64,000 nt of DNA from Terribacillus saccharophilus (GTDB lineage Bacteria > Bacillota > Bacilli > Bacillales > Amphibacillaceae), in the NCBI GenBank assembly GCA_900110015.1, contig FOCD01000002.1:806001-870000 (forward strand). Reading direction: 5' to 3'. The notes beneath the pieces were generated by a model, which saw nothing but the letters and a program-made list of their open reading frames with translations, had not been told where the DNA came from and searched no databases. This document shows, piece after piece, positions 18,199 through 25,899 of this stretch. Position 1 is the stretch's first letter. Each line of letters begins with the position of its first letter. A program made the translations under genes and the position numbers.

Positions 18199-19632
18199 TT
18201 ATGCTCCTGCTACTTTCATTTCCGATTTGTTCTGCTTCGTTGCTTTCTTTTTCTTAATTGTCCAGCCAGTTACCCCATACAATAGGGTAAACAGCGGTGT
18301 GATAAAGGCCAGGAAACAGAATGGCAGATAAGTGACTGTTGCAATACCAAGAGCACCAGCTGTATAAATACCGCCGCCAGTCCAAGGGACAAGCGGTGCT
18401 CCTTGTGTACCTGTATCCTCCAGAATACGGGAAAGGTTCTCCGGCTCTAAGTTCAATCTATCAAAGATTGGCCGCATCAGCGTACCACCCATAACCGTCG
18501 AGAAGTATACCGATCCTCCTACCGCAAGCATCACATAACTGACGATGACAGTTACCACAGTAAGTAAACCTGTATGTTTAATCTTCATTGCGAAAGAAGC
18601 GATCAAAGCTTCAAGCACACCAGCATCAGCCAGCATTCCTCCCACACCGAGTGCAAAGAGGAATAATGCAATCAGCTCAAGCATACTCGTCAGGCCACCG
18701 CGCTGGAGCAACTCGTCAACGACAGGAATACCTGATTCTACTGCATAACCGCTATAAAATGTAGATAATGTGTCCACAAAGCTGAACCCTTGGTAAAAGA
18801 CTGCAATGATTCCGCCAACTGCTGCCCCAGCGAAAATAGCAGGGATTGCTGGCTTCTTCATCACCAGCAAACCAATAAGTACAACAATTGGGATTAAAGG
18901 AACGATTCCTAAGTTAAAATTATCTGCCAAGTAAGATGTCAGCTGGTTTACATCATTCGCCCCTGTGCCACTGCCATGGTATCGCAAGCCAATGAACGTA
19001 AAAATACCAGCTGTAATAATGTAAGACGGGACTGTTGTCCAAAGCATATGCTTGATATGGCGGAATAATTCACCGCCAGTAACAGCAGGTGCCAGATTGG
19101 TCGTATCGGATAATGGGGACATCTTATCACCAAAGAAAGCCCCGCTTACGATCGCACCGCCTGTCAAACCTACTGGAATTCCAAGTGCCGTACCGACACC
19201 CATCATAGCCACACCAGCCGTACCAACCGTTCCCCAGCTAGTACCTGTCGCGACGGATACAAGGGAACAAAACAGCAATGTTGTCACCAAGAAAAACTGC
19301 GGTGTAATTGCCTGTACACCGTAATAGATCAACGTTGGCACAGTTCCGGATGCGATCCATGCACCGATTAAAATGCCGACGGTCAGCAATATGATTCCTG
19401 GCATCAATGCCTTACTCATAGATTTGACCATGGATTTCTCTATCTGCTGATAGTTGAATCCCAGCCCCATCATATAAGGGATGATGACTAGCATGCTGAT
19501 AAACATCAGTATTTGAATCGGTGCATCAAATGCCAGAATTCCTACGGATACTACTGCCACAATCGACAAAAGCATCATTAATGCATACATAAAAGATGGT
19601 TTTTTAATAGTTTTTTTATTATCGGTTTCCAA
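18199..19632 (-). CDS. nhaC: Na+/H+ antiporter NhaC family
   Basis: A 477-residue protein with about 12 membrane segments. GASWIASGTVPTLIYYG-type helices and the conserved SGAFFGDKMSPLSDTTNLAP (about residues 165-184) mark NhaC. It exchanges external protons for internal sodium, aiding pH and salt balance; some relatives exchange malate and lactate instead. Translation starts at a TTG (19632) with GGAG seven bases upstream. A 13-bp palindrome CAACCTGAGGTTG lies at 19646-19658 in the leader. Confidence 0.88.
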   Translation of the reverse strand: METDNKKTIKKPSFMYALMMLLSIVAVVSVGILAFDAPIQILMFISMLVIIPYMMGLGFNYQQIEKSMVKSMSKALMPGIILLTVGILIGAWIASGTVPTLIYYGVQAITPQFFLVTTLLFCSLVSVATGTSWGTVGTAGVAMMGVGTALGIPVGLTGGAIVSGAFFGDKMSPLSDTTNLAPAVTGGELFRHIKHMLWTTVPSYIITAGIFTFIGLRYHGSGTGANDVNQLTSYLADNFNLGIVPLIPIVVLIGLLVMKKPAIPAIFAGAAVGGIIAVFYQGFSFVDTLSTFYSGYAVESGIPVVDELLQRGGLTSMLELIALFLFALGVGGMLADAGVLEALIASFAMKIKHTGLLTVVTVIVSYVMLAVGGSVYFSTVMGGTLMRPIFDRLNLEPENLSRILEDTGTQGAPLVPWTGGGIYTAGALGIATVTYLPFCFLAFITPLFTLLYGVTGWTIKKKKATKQNKSEMKVAGA

Positions 19633-19898
19633 CCAACCACTCCTTCAACCTGAGGTTGTTTATTTTTGCTGAACAAAAGTACAACTTTATTTTCGTACCC
19701 GATCAGCTTTTTCTTAAAACTCACTTTTATAATGCTACAGCATATCTACATCTAGTGAAAATTGCATTAGCTGCGGTTAAACAGTATAAATTCGGCTCAG
19801 TTTGGCAGAAACGCAAATATGTGTCGTGTTCTTACATATGCTCCAATATGATGCTAAATCTTTCGTTTAATAGGCCTTCCCATTCGAAAACACAAAAA

Positions 19899-19922
19899 AA
19901 GACCTGCATATTTGCAGGTCTT
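19899..19922 (-). terminator. terminator of the DsbA-family gene
   Basis: A 10-bp stem AAGACCTGCA / TGCAGGTCTT with loop tatt, then a T run on the minus strand. Confidence 0.85.
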
Positions 19923-19928
19923 CTTAGC

Positions 19929-20639
19929 TTATATCGAACAGTTGTCGTCTGTGCACACGCCAGCATTATCAGATCCGAAATCTTTGAATTTCGGCTGTTC
20001 GTTTTCTTCTTTCCAAACTTGATTCAATGCACCCACGAATGTTTCCATAGGCTGCGCACCAGAAATGGTGTACTTATTGTTGAAGATAAAGAAAGGCACT
20101 CCCGTGATGCCGTATTGCTGCGCCATCCGTTCGTCACCTCTTACCTCATCCAAGTGAAGTGATTCATTGTCCAAAATTTGCGTTGCCTCATTACGATCCA
20201 AACCAGAAGCTTCTGCAACATCTAGCAGTGTTTCTTTTTCACTAAGGTTCTTTGATTCTGTGAAGTACGCATACAGCAGATTCTCAGTCATCGCTTTTTC
20301 TTTGCCTTTTGTTTCTGCAAACTTAGCCAAGCGATGTGCATGCAACGTATTAGTCGGCTTCATATCATCAAAGTTGAATGTAAGACCAACTTCAGCTGCA
20401 CGCTGACCGATTTGTAGGTTGTTCACTTTCGCCTGCTCAATTGACATACCATATTTATCCGCAAGTGCTTCGTGAATACTTTTCCCGTTGTACACTCCAG
20501 CATTCGGGTCCAGCTCAAAGCTCTTAAACTCTATTTCTACACTGTCCTTGTGCTCGAATTGCTCCAGCGCAATTTCCAGCTGTCGTTTCCCTATATAACA
20601 GAAAGGACAGACAAAATCTGACCACACTTCAATTTTCAT
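19929..20639 (-). CDS. DsbA family (FrnE-like) oxidoreductase
   Basis: A 236-residue thioredoxin-fold protein with an inserted helical domain and no signal peptide, so it acts in the cytosol. The redox motif CPFC is at residues 11-14 (SDFVCPFCYIGKRQ) and the cis-proline loop at GVPFFIFN (about 178). The FrnE branch handles disulfides or 2-hydroxychromene-carboxylate-like isomerisation; thiol redox is more likely here. Two further cysteines end the protein (GVCTDDNC). Confidence 0.87.
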   Translation of the reverse strand: MKIEVWSDFVCPFCYIGKRQLEIALEQFEHKDSVEIEFKSFELDPNAGVYNGKSIHEALADKYGMSIEQAKVNNLQIGQRAAEVGLTFNFDDMKPTNTLHAHRLAKFAETKGKEKAMTENLLYAYFTESKNLSEKETLLDVAEASGLDRNEATQILDNESLHLDEVRGDERMAQQYGITGVPFFIFNNKYTISGAQPMETFVGALNQVWKEENEQPKFKDFGSDNAGVCTDDNCSI

Positions 20640-20805
20640 CGTGACACCCCTTTTTCACATTAAGATGATTTTAGCATAGACCCTGCAATCCACAAAAATA
20701 GATGCCTGCAATTAGTATCATCGTATCCGTTGATGAAGAATATGCATGGGGACATCCTTTGCCTGCATAAAGTATAGCGTTTCTACCTATAAAGGAGCGA
20801 TCAGC

Positions 20806-21027
20806 ATGAATCAACCTCAGCAGACCACCTATGTGAGCAGTGTCGATCCATATGTGTATCAAACGTTACAAGGAGTCAGAACCAAGCAAATTGTTGTAGA
20901 AACCGTACGCGGTTCTGTTACAGGAAAACTGATTACAGTGCGTCCAGATCATATTGTTGTCGAGTCCGGCGGGTCATCCTTTTTTATCCGTACTGCTCAA
21001 ATTGTCTGGGTCATTCCAAAAGGATAA
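20806..21027 (+). CDS. DUF2642 small protein (YuzF-like)
   Basis: A 73-residue protein. After a short variable start, the DUF2642 core VYQTLQGVRTKQIVVETVRG ... VRPDHIVVE ... FFIRTAQIVWVIP has an Sm-like beta pattern. AAAGGAG precedes the ATG at 20806. Relatives include small sporulation-linked proteins. It ends 12 bases before the manganese catalase gene, so the two are probably one operon. Confidence 0.75.
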   Translation: MNQPQQTTYVSSVDPYVYQTLQGVRTKQIVVETVRGSVTGKLITVRPDHIVVESGGSSFFIRTAQIVWVIPKG

Positions 21028-21039
21028 GGAGGAAAGCAG

Positions 21040-21936
21040 ATGATCAAACGTGAAAACAGACTTGCAATCGATTTGCCTATCCCTGAACATGGTGATCCGA
21101 ATGCTGCAGCTGCCGTCCAAGAACTGCTCGGCGGAAAGTTCGGCGAAATGTCGACACTGAATAACTATATGTACCAATCCTTCAACTTTCGTAACAAGAA
21201 GAAGCTGAAGCCCTTTTATGATTTAGTGGCAAGTATCACAGCAGAAGAATTCGGACATGTGGAGCTTGTTGCCAATACAATCAATCTCTTATCCCGCGGC
21301 AATACATTCTATACCGGCGATCCAGATGTTACACCCCTAAGAACTGGTAAAGACAGTCGTAATACATATCACTTCATCGCTACAGCGCAAACGGCATTGG
21401 CCGGAGACTCGATGGGCAGACCTTGGACAGGTGATAATGTATTTTCCAGTGGGAATCTCGTACTGGATCTACTGCATAACTTCTTTTTGGAATGCGGTGC
21501 CAGGACCCACAAGATGCGTGTCTATGAAATGACAGAGAATGAAACAGCCCGGGAAATGATCGGATACTTGCTTGTGCGCGGTGGTACTCATGTATTGGCA
21601 TACGCTAAAGCATTGGAGATAGCCACAGGTGTGGATGTTTCCAAACTAGTTCCGATTCCGGATCTATCCAACACCAAGTTTGATCATGCTCGTAAATTCG
21701 AGCAGCAAGGACTTGGAAATATTCTATTCACCTGGAATGACATGGGCGAGTATGCAGACATCCGCAAGATCTGGAAAGGAGAAAATCCGGAGAACGGCAG
21801 TCAGCTTGTCGTCAAACAAGGTTCGCCGCGTGGAGGCCCTATTCCGGATCTCGAGGAGCTGCCGGAGGAATTCGCTCCTGGAATCGACCGGGATGACTAT
21901 GAACGAATTGCGAAGCGCTTAATGGAGAACTTATAA
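21040..21936 (+). CDS. manganese catalase
   Basis: A 298-residue four-helix-bundle dimanganese catalase that splits hydrogen peroxide into water and oxygen. Candidate ligands include the glutamate of QELLGGKFGEMSTL, and EEFGHVE and ECGARTHKMRVYEM (Glu/His pairs) at about residues 35, 69 and 153. The N-terminus (RENRLAIDLPIP) and the C-terminal tail of the family are present. GGAGG precedes the ATG. It may serve the spore coat or general peroxide defence; the DUF2642 neighbour hints at the former. Confidence 0.9.
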   Translation: MIKRENRLAIDLPIPEHGDPNAAAAVQELLGGKFGEMSTLNNYMYQSFNFRNKKKLKPFYDLVASITAEEFGHVELVANTINLLSRGNTFYTGDPDVTPLRTGKDSRNTYHFIATAQTALAGDSMGRPWTGDNVFSSGNLVLDLLHNFFLECGARTHKMRVYEMTENETAREMIGYLLVRGGTHVLAYAKALEIATGVDVSKLVPIPDLSNTKFDHARKFEQQGLGNILFTWNDMGEYADIRKIWKGENPENGSQLVVKQGSPRGGPIPDLEELPEEFAPGIDRDDYERIAKRLMENL

Positions 21937-21966
21937 AGGCTGCCGTCAGTTGGCAGCCTCTTTTTT
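21937..21966. terminator. terminator between catalase and GH127 genes
   Basis: An 8-bp stem AGGCTGCC / GGCAGCCT with a 7-base loop, followed by a C and a T run on the plus strand. It overlaps the 3' end of the convergent GH127 gene. Confidence 0.8.
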
Positions 21967-23905
21967 AAGTTTCATGCGTCCAAATACGCATCTCACCAGC
22001 TTTTCGGTTACACCAGGCATAATAAGGAATAGCACGTAATTTTATAGGCTCAAGCATCGGCGCATGACTCTGGTAAAGCCCTTCTGATTCTGATGCTGTG
22101 AACCCATCCGCCTCTAAAATCACAACTCCGTTTAACAAGTTCTCCTCAAACACTGCAGTGATTTCACTTTCCCGCGGAAGTCTCAATCCAGCAAGACTCT
22201 TACCATTGTCCACTTCCTCCAGACAGTAAACGACCGGCCCGCGCTGCAAAGCAACCTGCCCTTGATTCATTCCAATTTTCGGATTGCTGTATACACGCAC
22301 CACTGGCAGCGGCAGAGTCAGCTCAATCTGATCGCCATTCTCCCACATTCGGTCTAATACAAGATAACCATTTACCAATTCATCAGACGCTAGAGTCTCT
22401 CCATTGACGGAAGCCGCTGCCCCCTCACACCAGCCAGGAATTCGAAACGCTAGCTTGAATTGCCCATTTCCTTCTACCATTACGCTAATATTAGCATCCC
22501 ATGGATACTGATGCTTTTGCGTCAGCTTGATGGACAGCTCATCAAGCCTGGTTTCCACACTTCCTGCAATATAGAGATGCGTATACAAGGTATCCTCTGT
22601 CTGCGTATAAGCATAATCCTCGATGGAAGCAATCATTCGAGCAAGATTCGGTGGACAGCATGCACAGGCAAACCATTTCTGCCTCTCTTGTTTCACATGC
22701 TCCTGATCCTTACGCCCAGCTTGGTACGTATTCACCTCCAGCGGATTTACATAAAAGAATCGCTTACCATCCAAGTCCATCCCACTGATTGTCCCATTGT
22801 AAATTGCCCGTTCCAGCACGTCTGCGTATTTCCTGTCTGGTGATAGTAACAGCATCTGTTTTGCCCAAAAGACAAGTCCAACCGATGCGCATGTTTCACA
22901 GTACATGCTGTCATTCGGCAAATCGTATGCATCTGTAAACGCCTCACCATTAACAGCTGAACCGAGACCACCTGTTATATACATTTTCCGTTTCGTCACA
23001 TCATCCCACAACGTATCGCACACCGTTTGCAGCTCTGCATCATTTGTCTGCCGCGCGAGATAAGCCATTGCTGCATATAAATACATCGCTCGCACAGAAT
23101 GTCCGGTCGCTTCCTGCTGTTGCCGTACAGGAAGATGCGCCTGCATATATGCATAACCGAGACCAAAATTCGTATTTTGGTCATTCCACGTCGCTGGAGC
23201 ACCTAAGGATTGGCGACGTTCTTTTTCCATATCAAAGTAATGCGGTTCCTGCCCGCGCTGCTCTATGAAATATGCCGCAAGCTCCAAGTGCTCATGCTTT
23301 CCTGTGGCATCGAATAACCTGAGCAATGCCAGTTCGATTTCCGGATGCCCCGGGTACCCTTGCAGTTTTCCATCTTCGCTTCCAAACGTACTCCGGATCA
23401 GTTCTACATAGTTCTCCATAATATCCAGAAATTCTCTTTTACTAGTCGTTTCATAATAAGCAACAGCAGCCTCAATAAGATGACCTGCACAATACAGTTC
23501 GTGGTTGTCTCGCAAATTTGTCCAGCGGTTGTCCGGCTCCACCAGCATATAATAAGTGTTCAAATATCCATCCTCTGCCTGCGCTCTACCCATTAGCGAT
23601 ATGACTTCATCTGCCGACTCTTCCAATTCCGAATCTGGAAAGCTGCGTAAGCTATACGCGACTGTCTCCAGCCACTTCGCAACATCACTATCCTGAAAGA
23701 CAGTGCCATAATAGTCACCCTTCGCTTCTCCCGCCACAATACGAAAATTTTCGATAGCATGGCTCGGTGCAGTATCCGGCAGCTGATCATTCAGCGCTTT
23801 CCATTGATACGGAATCACCTGTTCAGCTACAAGCTGCTTATAGTTCGACCAGAATGCATCCTCTACTGTCACCTTTTGGTTATTATTCACACTTGAAAGT
23901 TCCAT
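21965..23905 (-). CDS. GH127 beta-L-arabinofuranosidase
   Basis: A 646-residue, signal-less hydrolase of family GH127. These enzymes use a zinc-bound cysteine nucleophile. The expected cysteine clusters are present: YCETCAS (about residues 341-347) and ACACCPPN (about 417-424), with conserved glutamates nearby. An (alpha/alpha)6 barrel region is followed by beta domains. Activity is probably release of beta-L-arabinofuranose from arabino-oligosaccharides taken up by the cell. The ATG at 23905 has GGAGTG upstream; a GTG nine bases earlier is in frame. Divergent from an AraC regulator. Confidence 0.87.
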   Translation of the reverse strand: MELSSVNNNQKVTVEDAFWSNYKQLVAEQVIPYQWKALNDQLPDTAPSHAIENFRIVAGEAKGDYYGTVFQDSDVAKWLETVAYSLRSFPDSELEESADEVISLMGRAQAEDGYLNTYYMLVEPDNRWTNLRDNHELYCAGHLIEAAVAYYETTSKREFLDIMENYVELIRSTFGSEDGKLQGYPGHPEIELALLRLFDATGKHEHLELAAYFIEQRGQEPHYFDMEKERRQSLGAPATWNDQNTNFGLGYAYMQAHLPVRQQQEATGHSVRAMYLYAAMAYLARQTNDAELQTVCDTLWDDVTKRKMYITGGLGSAVNGEAFTDAYDLPNDSMYCETCASVGLVFWAKQMLLLSPDRKYADVLERAIYNGTISGMDLDGKRFFYVNPLEVNTYQAGRKDQEHVKQERQKWFACACCPPNLARMIASIEDYAYTQTEDTLYTHLYIAGSVETRLDELSIKLTQKHQYPWDANISVMVEGNGQFKLAFRIPGWCEGAAASVNGETLASDELVNGYLVLDRMWENGDQIELTLPLPVVRVYSNPKIGMNQGQVALQRGPVVYCLEEVDNGKSLAGLRLPRESEITAVFEENLLNGVVILEADGFTASESEGLYQSHAPMLEPIKLRAIPYYAWCNRKAGEMRIWTHET

Positions 23906-23930
23906 ATCGCACACTCCTTCTGCACTTAAA

Positions 23931-23946
23931 GTTAAGCGTTTTCAAA
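23931..23946 (-). promoter_or_regulatory. cre-like site before the GH127 gene
   Basis: On the minus strand the core TGAAAACGCTT is an exact match to the left and centre of the catabolite-responsive element, with mismatches at the last two positions. Located 26 bases before the GH127 start codon, where bound CcpA would act as a roadblock. Confidence 0.45.
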
Positions 23947-24034
23947 GTACAGCTTAGCATCTACAATAGAAGTGACATAGAACCATATTTAACTTCGTTT
24001 TACACTATTTCACCCAAAAGGCGGCGACACGGAA

Positions 24035-24901
24035 ATGGAGAAATCCTATCTTTCATTCTCAGCTCCACCCCTGCCATATTTCGTAGAAGGAAATAGCACG
24101 ACATTTCACAAAGGTCAGCAACATCCCGCGCGAAAAAACCTAGGTATTTTCGATATCATCCTCGTCCGTGAGGGTACTTTATATATCGGAGAAGAAGCGT
24201 TGCAATGGGATGTTGCTGCCGGTGAAGCTTTAATTCTTGAACCAACTAAGTATCATTATCCAACAGCACGCTGTACATCAGACACAACATTCTATTGGCT
24301 GCATATGCAAAGCCCATCCTATTGGAAGGAGCAGTCTGCCTGCACCCATATCTCGTCAACTGAGACGATAACATCGCTGCATTACCATACACAGCAAGCA
24401 ACGATACATCTGCCAAAATATCAGCAAATCCCGCATCGGCATGTCCTGTACGATACAGTAGAAAATCTGCTGCAATCCACCACGCAGCCACGCTCCTTCG
24501 CTTTTTGGGAAACACAGCAATTGTTCATGCAAGTTCTGCAGCACCTATCTTATAATCCAATGCCGCAGCACACCTCACTGCGATTAGCTGAACATGTTGA
24601 GATATATATCAAACAGCACTATAACCAACACATCACAAATGCAACACTGGCCAAGCACTTTCACGTACACGAAAACTACTTGGCCAGATGTATGAAACAA
24701 GCTTTCGCTTGTACTCCGCTTGCTTATTTAGCCGCTTACCGCTTGCATCAGTCACGCCTGCTGCTTTTAACAACTGACTGGTCTTTACAGCGAATAGCGG
24801 AAGAAGTGGGTTTTACAAGACAAGGGTATTTCTCGAAAAGCTTCAAAGCGAAATACGGCTTATCACCAAACCAGTACAGACAGGACATGAGTAAAGCCTA
24901 A
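24035..24901 (+). CDS. AraC family regulator
   Basis: A 288-residue protein. An N-terminal cupin-like sensing domain (about residues 35-100, with GTLYIGEEALQWDVAAGEALIL) is followed by two helix-turn-helix motifs in the last 100 residues (NATLAKHFHVHENYLARCMKQAF and RIAEEVGFTRQGYFSKSFKAKYG). It probably activates the divergent GH127 gene in response to arabinose or an arabino-oligosaccharide, which is inference from position. Confidence 0.87.
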   Translation: MEKSYLSFSAPPLPYFVEGNSTTFHKGQQHPARKNLGIFDIILVREGTLYIGEEALQWDVAAGEALILEPTKYHYPTARCTSDTTFYWLHMQSPSYWKEQSACTHISSTETITSLHYHTQQATIHLPKYQQIPHRHVLYDTVENLLQSTTQPRSFAFWETQQLFMQVLQHLSYNPMPQHTSLRLAEHVEIYIKQHYNQHITNATLAKHFHVHENYLARCMKQAFACTPLAYLAAYRLHQSRLLLLTTDWSLQRIAEEVGFTRQGYFSKSFKAKYGLSPNQYRQDMSKA

Positions 24902-25002
24902 TAAAATTGCCCGGCCTTAAAAAAACATTGGTCACAGCAGCTTAGTCAACGATAGCGATAAATCTGAAAGGAAATAATAAAGCATTTCAATGTGAACAGA
25001 AA

Positions 25003-25028
25003 AAAGGAGCGAGTAAATTCGCTCCTTT
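25003..25028 (-). terminator. terminator of the sortase gene
   Basis: A 10-bp stem AAAGGAGCGA / TCGCTCCTTT with a 6-base loop and a T run on the minus strand, overlapping the sortase stop codon. Confidence 0.82.
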
Positions 25029-25797
25029 AAATATTCGTTAACTTCCCGTGCAAGACTAACCTTCCATCTTCTGGATCCTGTAAATCATTGCATGTCGACA
25101 GGGTGATAATGTTATCCTTCTCGGTTACTTGAATGTCTGTAGGTATGTTTGACTTCCCTTTTATCAATTCAATAAAATCCACGTACTCTTCGTTCGTAGA
25201 AAAGTCGGTTTCAATGTAATTAAAATCCGTTGTTGTAACATAGACCGAGAATATCTCTACTTTATAGCTCTCAGAAATTGTATCAAATTGAAAATCTTTA
25301 TTTTGGGAGAAGAAATCTTCATCCAGGAATTTGTCCAGTTGGCCAAACATCGAACCGTCTTTCATCTGATGGCCGTAAATAATCGTTTGTTTATCCAGGG
25401 ATCCTGCTTGATTTCGAAAATCCATAAAGACACTGCCTGATTTAGATATATCTTCTTTATAATCCCTATCCAAATAATGATTGTTATCGGAACTTTGCAG
25501 TATCGGATAGTCTATTTTTGTATTATCAATTGTTAACCAGCCTACTATATTAGGATTGATATCTAGGAGGCTTTGGAACTGCGGGCGCACCTGATTATCT
25601 GCGACTTCCGCTTTGCTTCCTTGAAGATTGTCTTTATACTGATCTTGAATTTCACTCATCACTTGTTCACTTTGAGCGTAATCAAAGCCAATACCCCCTA
25701 ACTTAATAAGGGAAAATACAAACACAGCTAAACAAGCGAGAAGGAATATCTTTTGAAACAAACTCATTTTCTTCTTTTTCTCCATAGCTCTATCCAT
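25027..25797 (-). CDS. srtB: class B sortase
   Basis: A transpeptidase that cleaves a sorting signal and links the protein to the cell wall. A short cytosolic tail, one membrane helix (about residues 15-35) and the sortase barrel are present. The catalytic residues are seen in IIYGHQMKDGSMF (His) and ITLSTCND (Cys), with an arginine in GRLVLHG. The insertion before the barrel end marks class B. The substrate is likely the NPKTG protein encoded just upstream. The start is unclear: ATG 25797 and ATG 25785 lack well-spaced ribosome sites, while GGAGG stands six bases before an in-frame CTG at 25812. Confidence 0.88.
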   Translation of the reverse strand: MDRAMEKKKKMSLFQKIFLLACLAVFVFSLIKLGGIGFDYAQSEQVMSEIQDQYKDNLQGSKAEVADNQVRPQFQSLLDINPNIVGWLTIDNTKIDYPILQSSDNNHYLDRDYKEDISKSGSVFMDFRNQAGSLDKQTIIYGHQMKDGSMFGQLDKFLDEDFFSQNKDFQFDTISESYKVEIFSVYVTTTDFNYIETDFSTNEEYVDFIELIKGKSNIPTDIQVTEKDNIITLSTCNDLQDPEDGRLVLHGKLTNI

Positions 25798-25835
25798 ACC
25801 TTTATAATTCAGTATTGTCCTCCATAAATATAATA

Positions 25836-25884
25836 TGCCCCTTGAAGCATCTGACAATTGCTTGCCTTTTCACTGCAAGGGGCA
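25836..25884 (-). other. intergenic stem-loop between surface phosphatase and sortase genes
   Basis: Perfect 9-bp arms TGCCCCTTG (25836-25844) and CAAGGGGCA (25876-25884) enclose 31 bases. No T run follows on the minus strand, so it is more likely an RNA-processing or attenuation element, or partial terminator, within a phosphatase-sortase transcript. Confidence 0.5.
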
Positions 25885-25899
25885 CATGAACAGATCTAA

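Noticed and set aside
19646..19658. 13-bp palindrome CAACCTGAGGTTG in the nhaC leader
   Set aside because: Short, single, and next to a related GGTTGGTTGG run; could be chance. Noted in the nhaC entry but not called as an operator.
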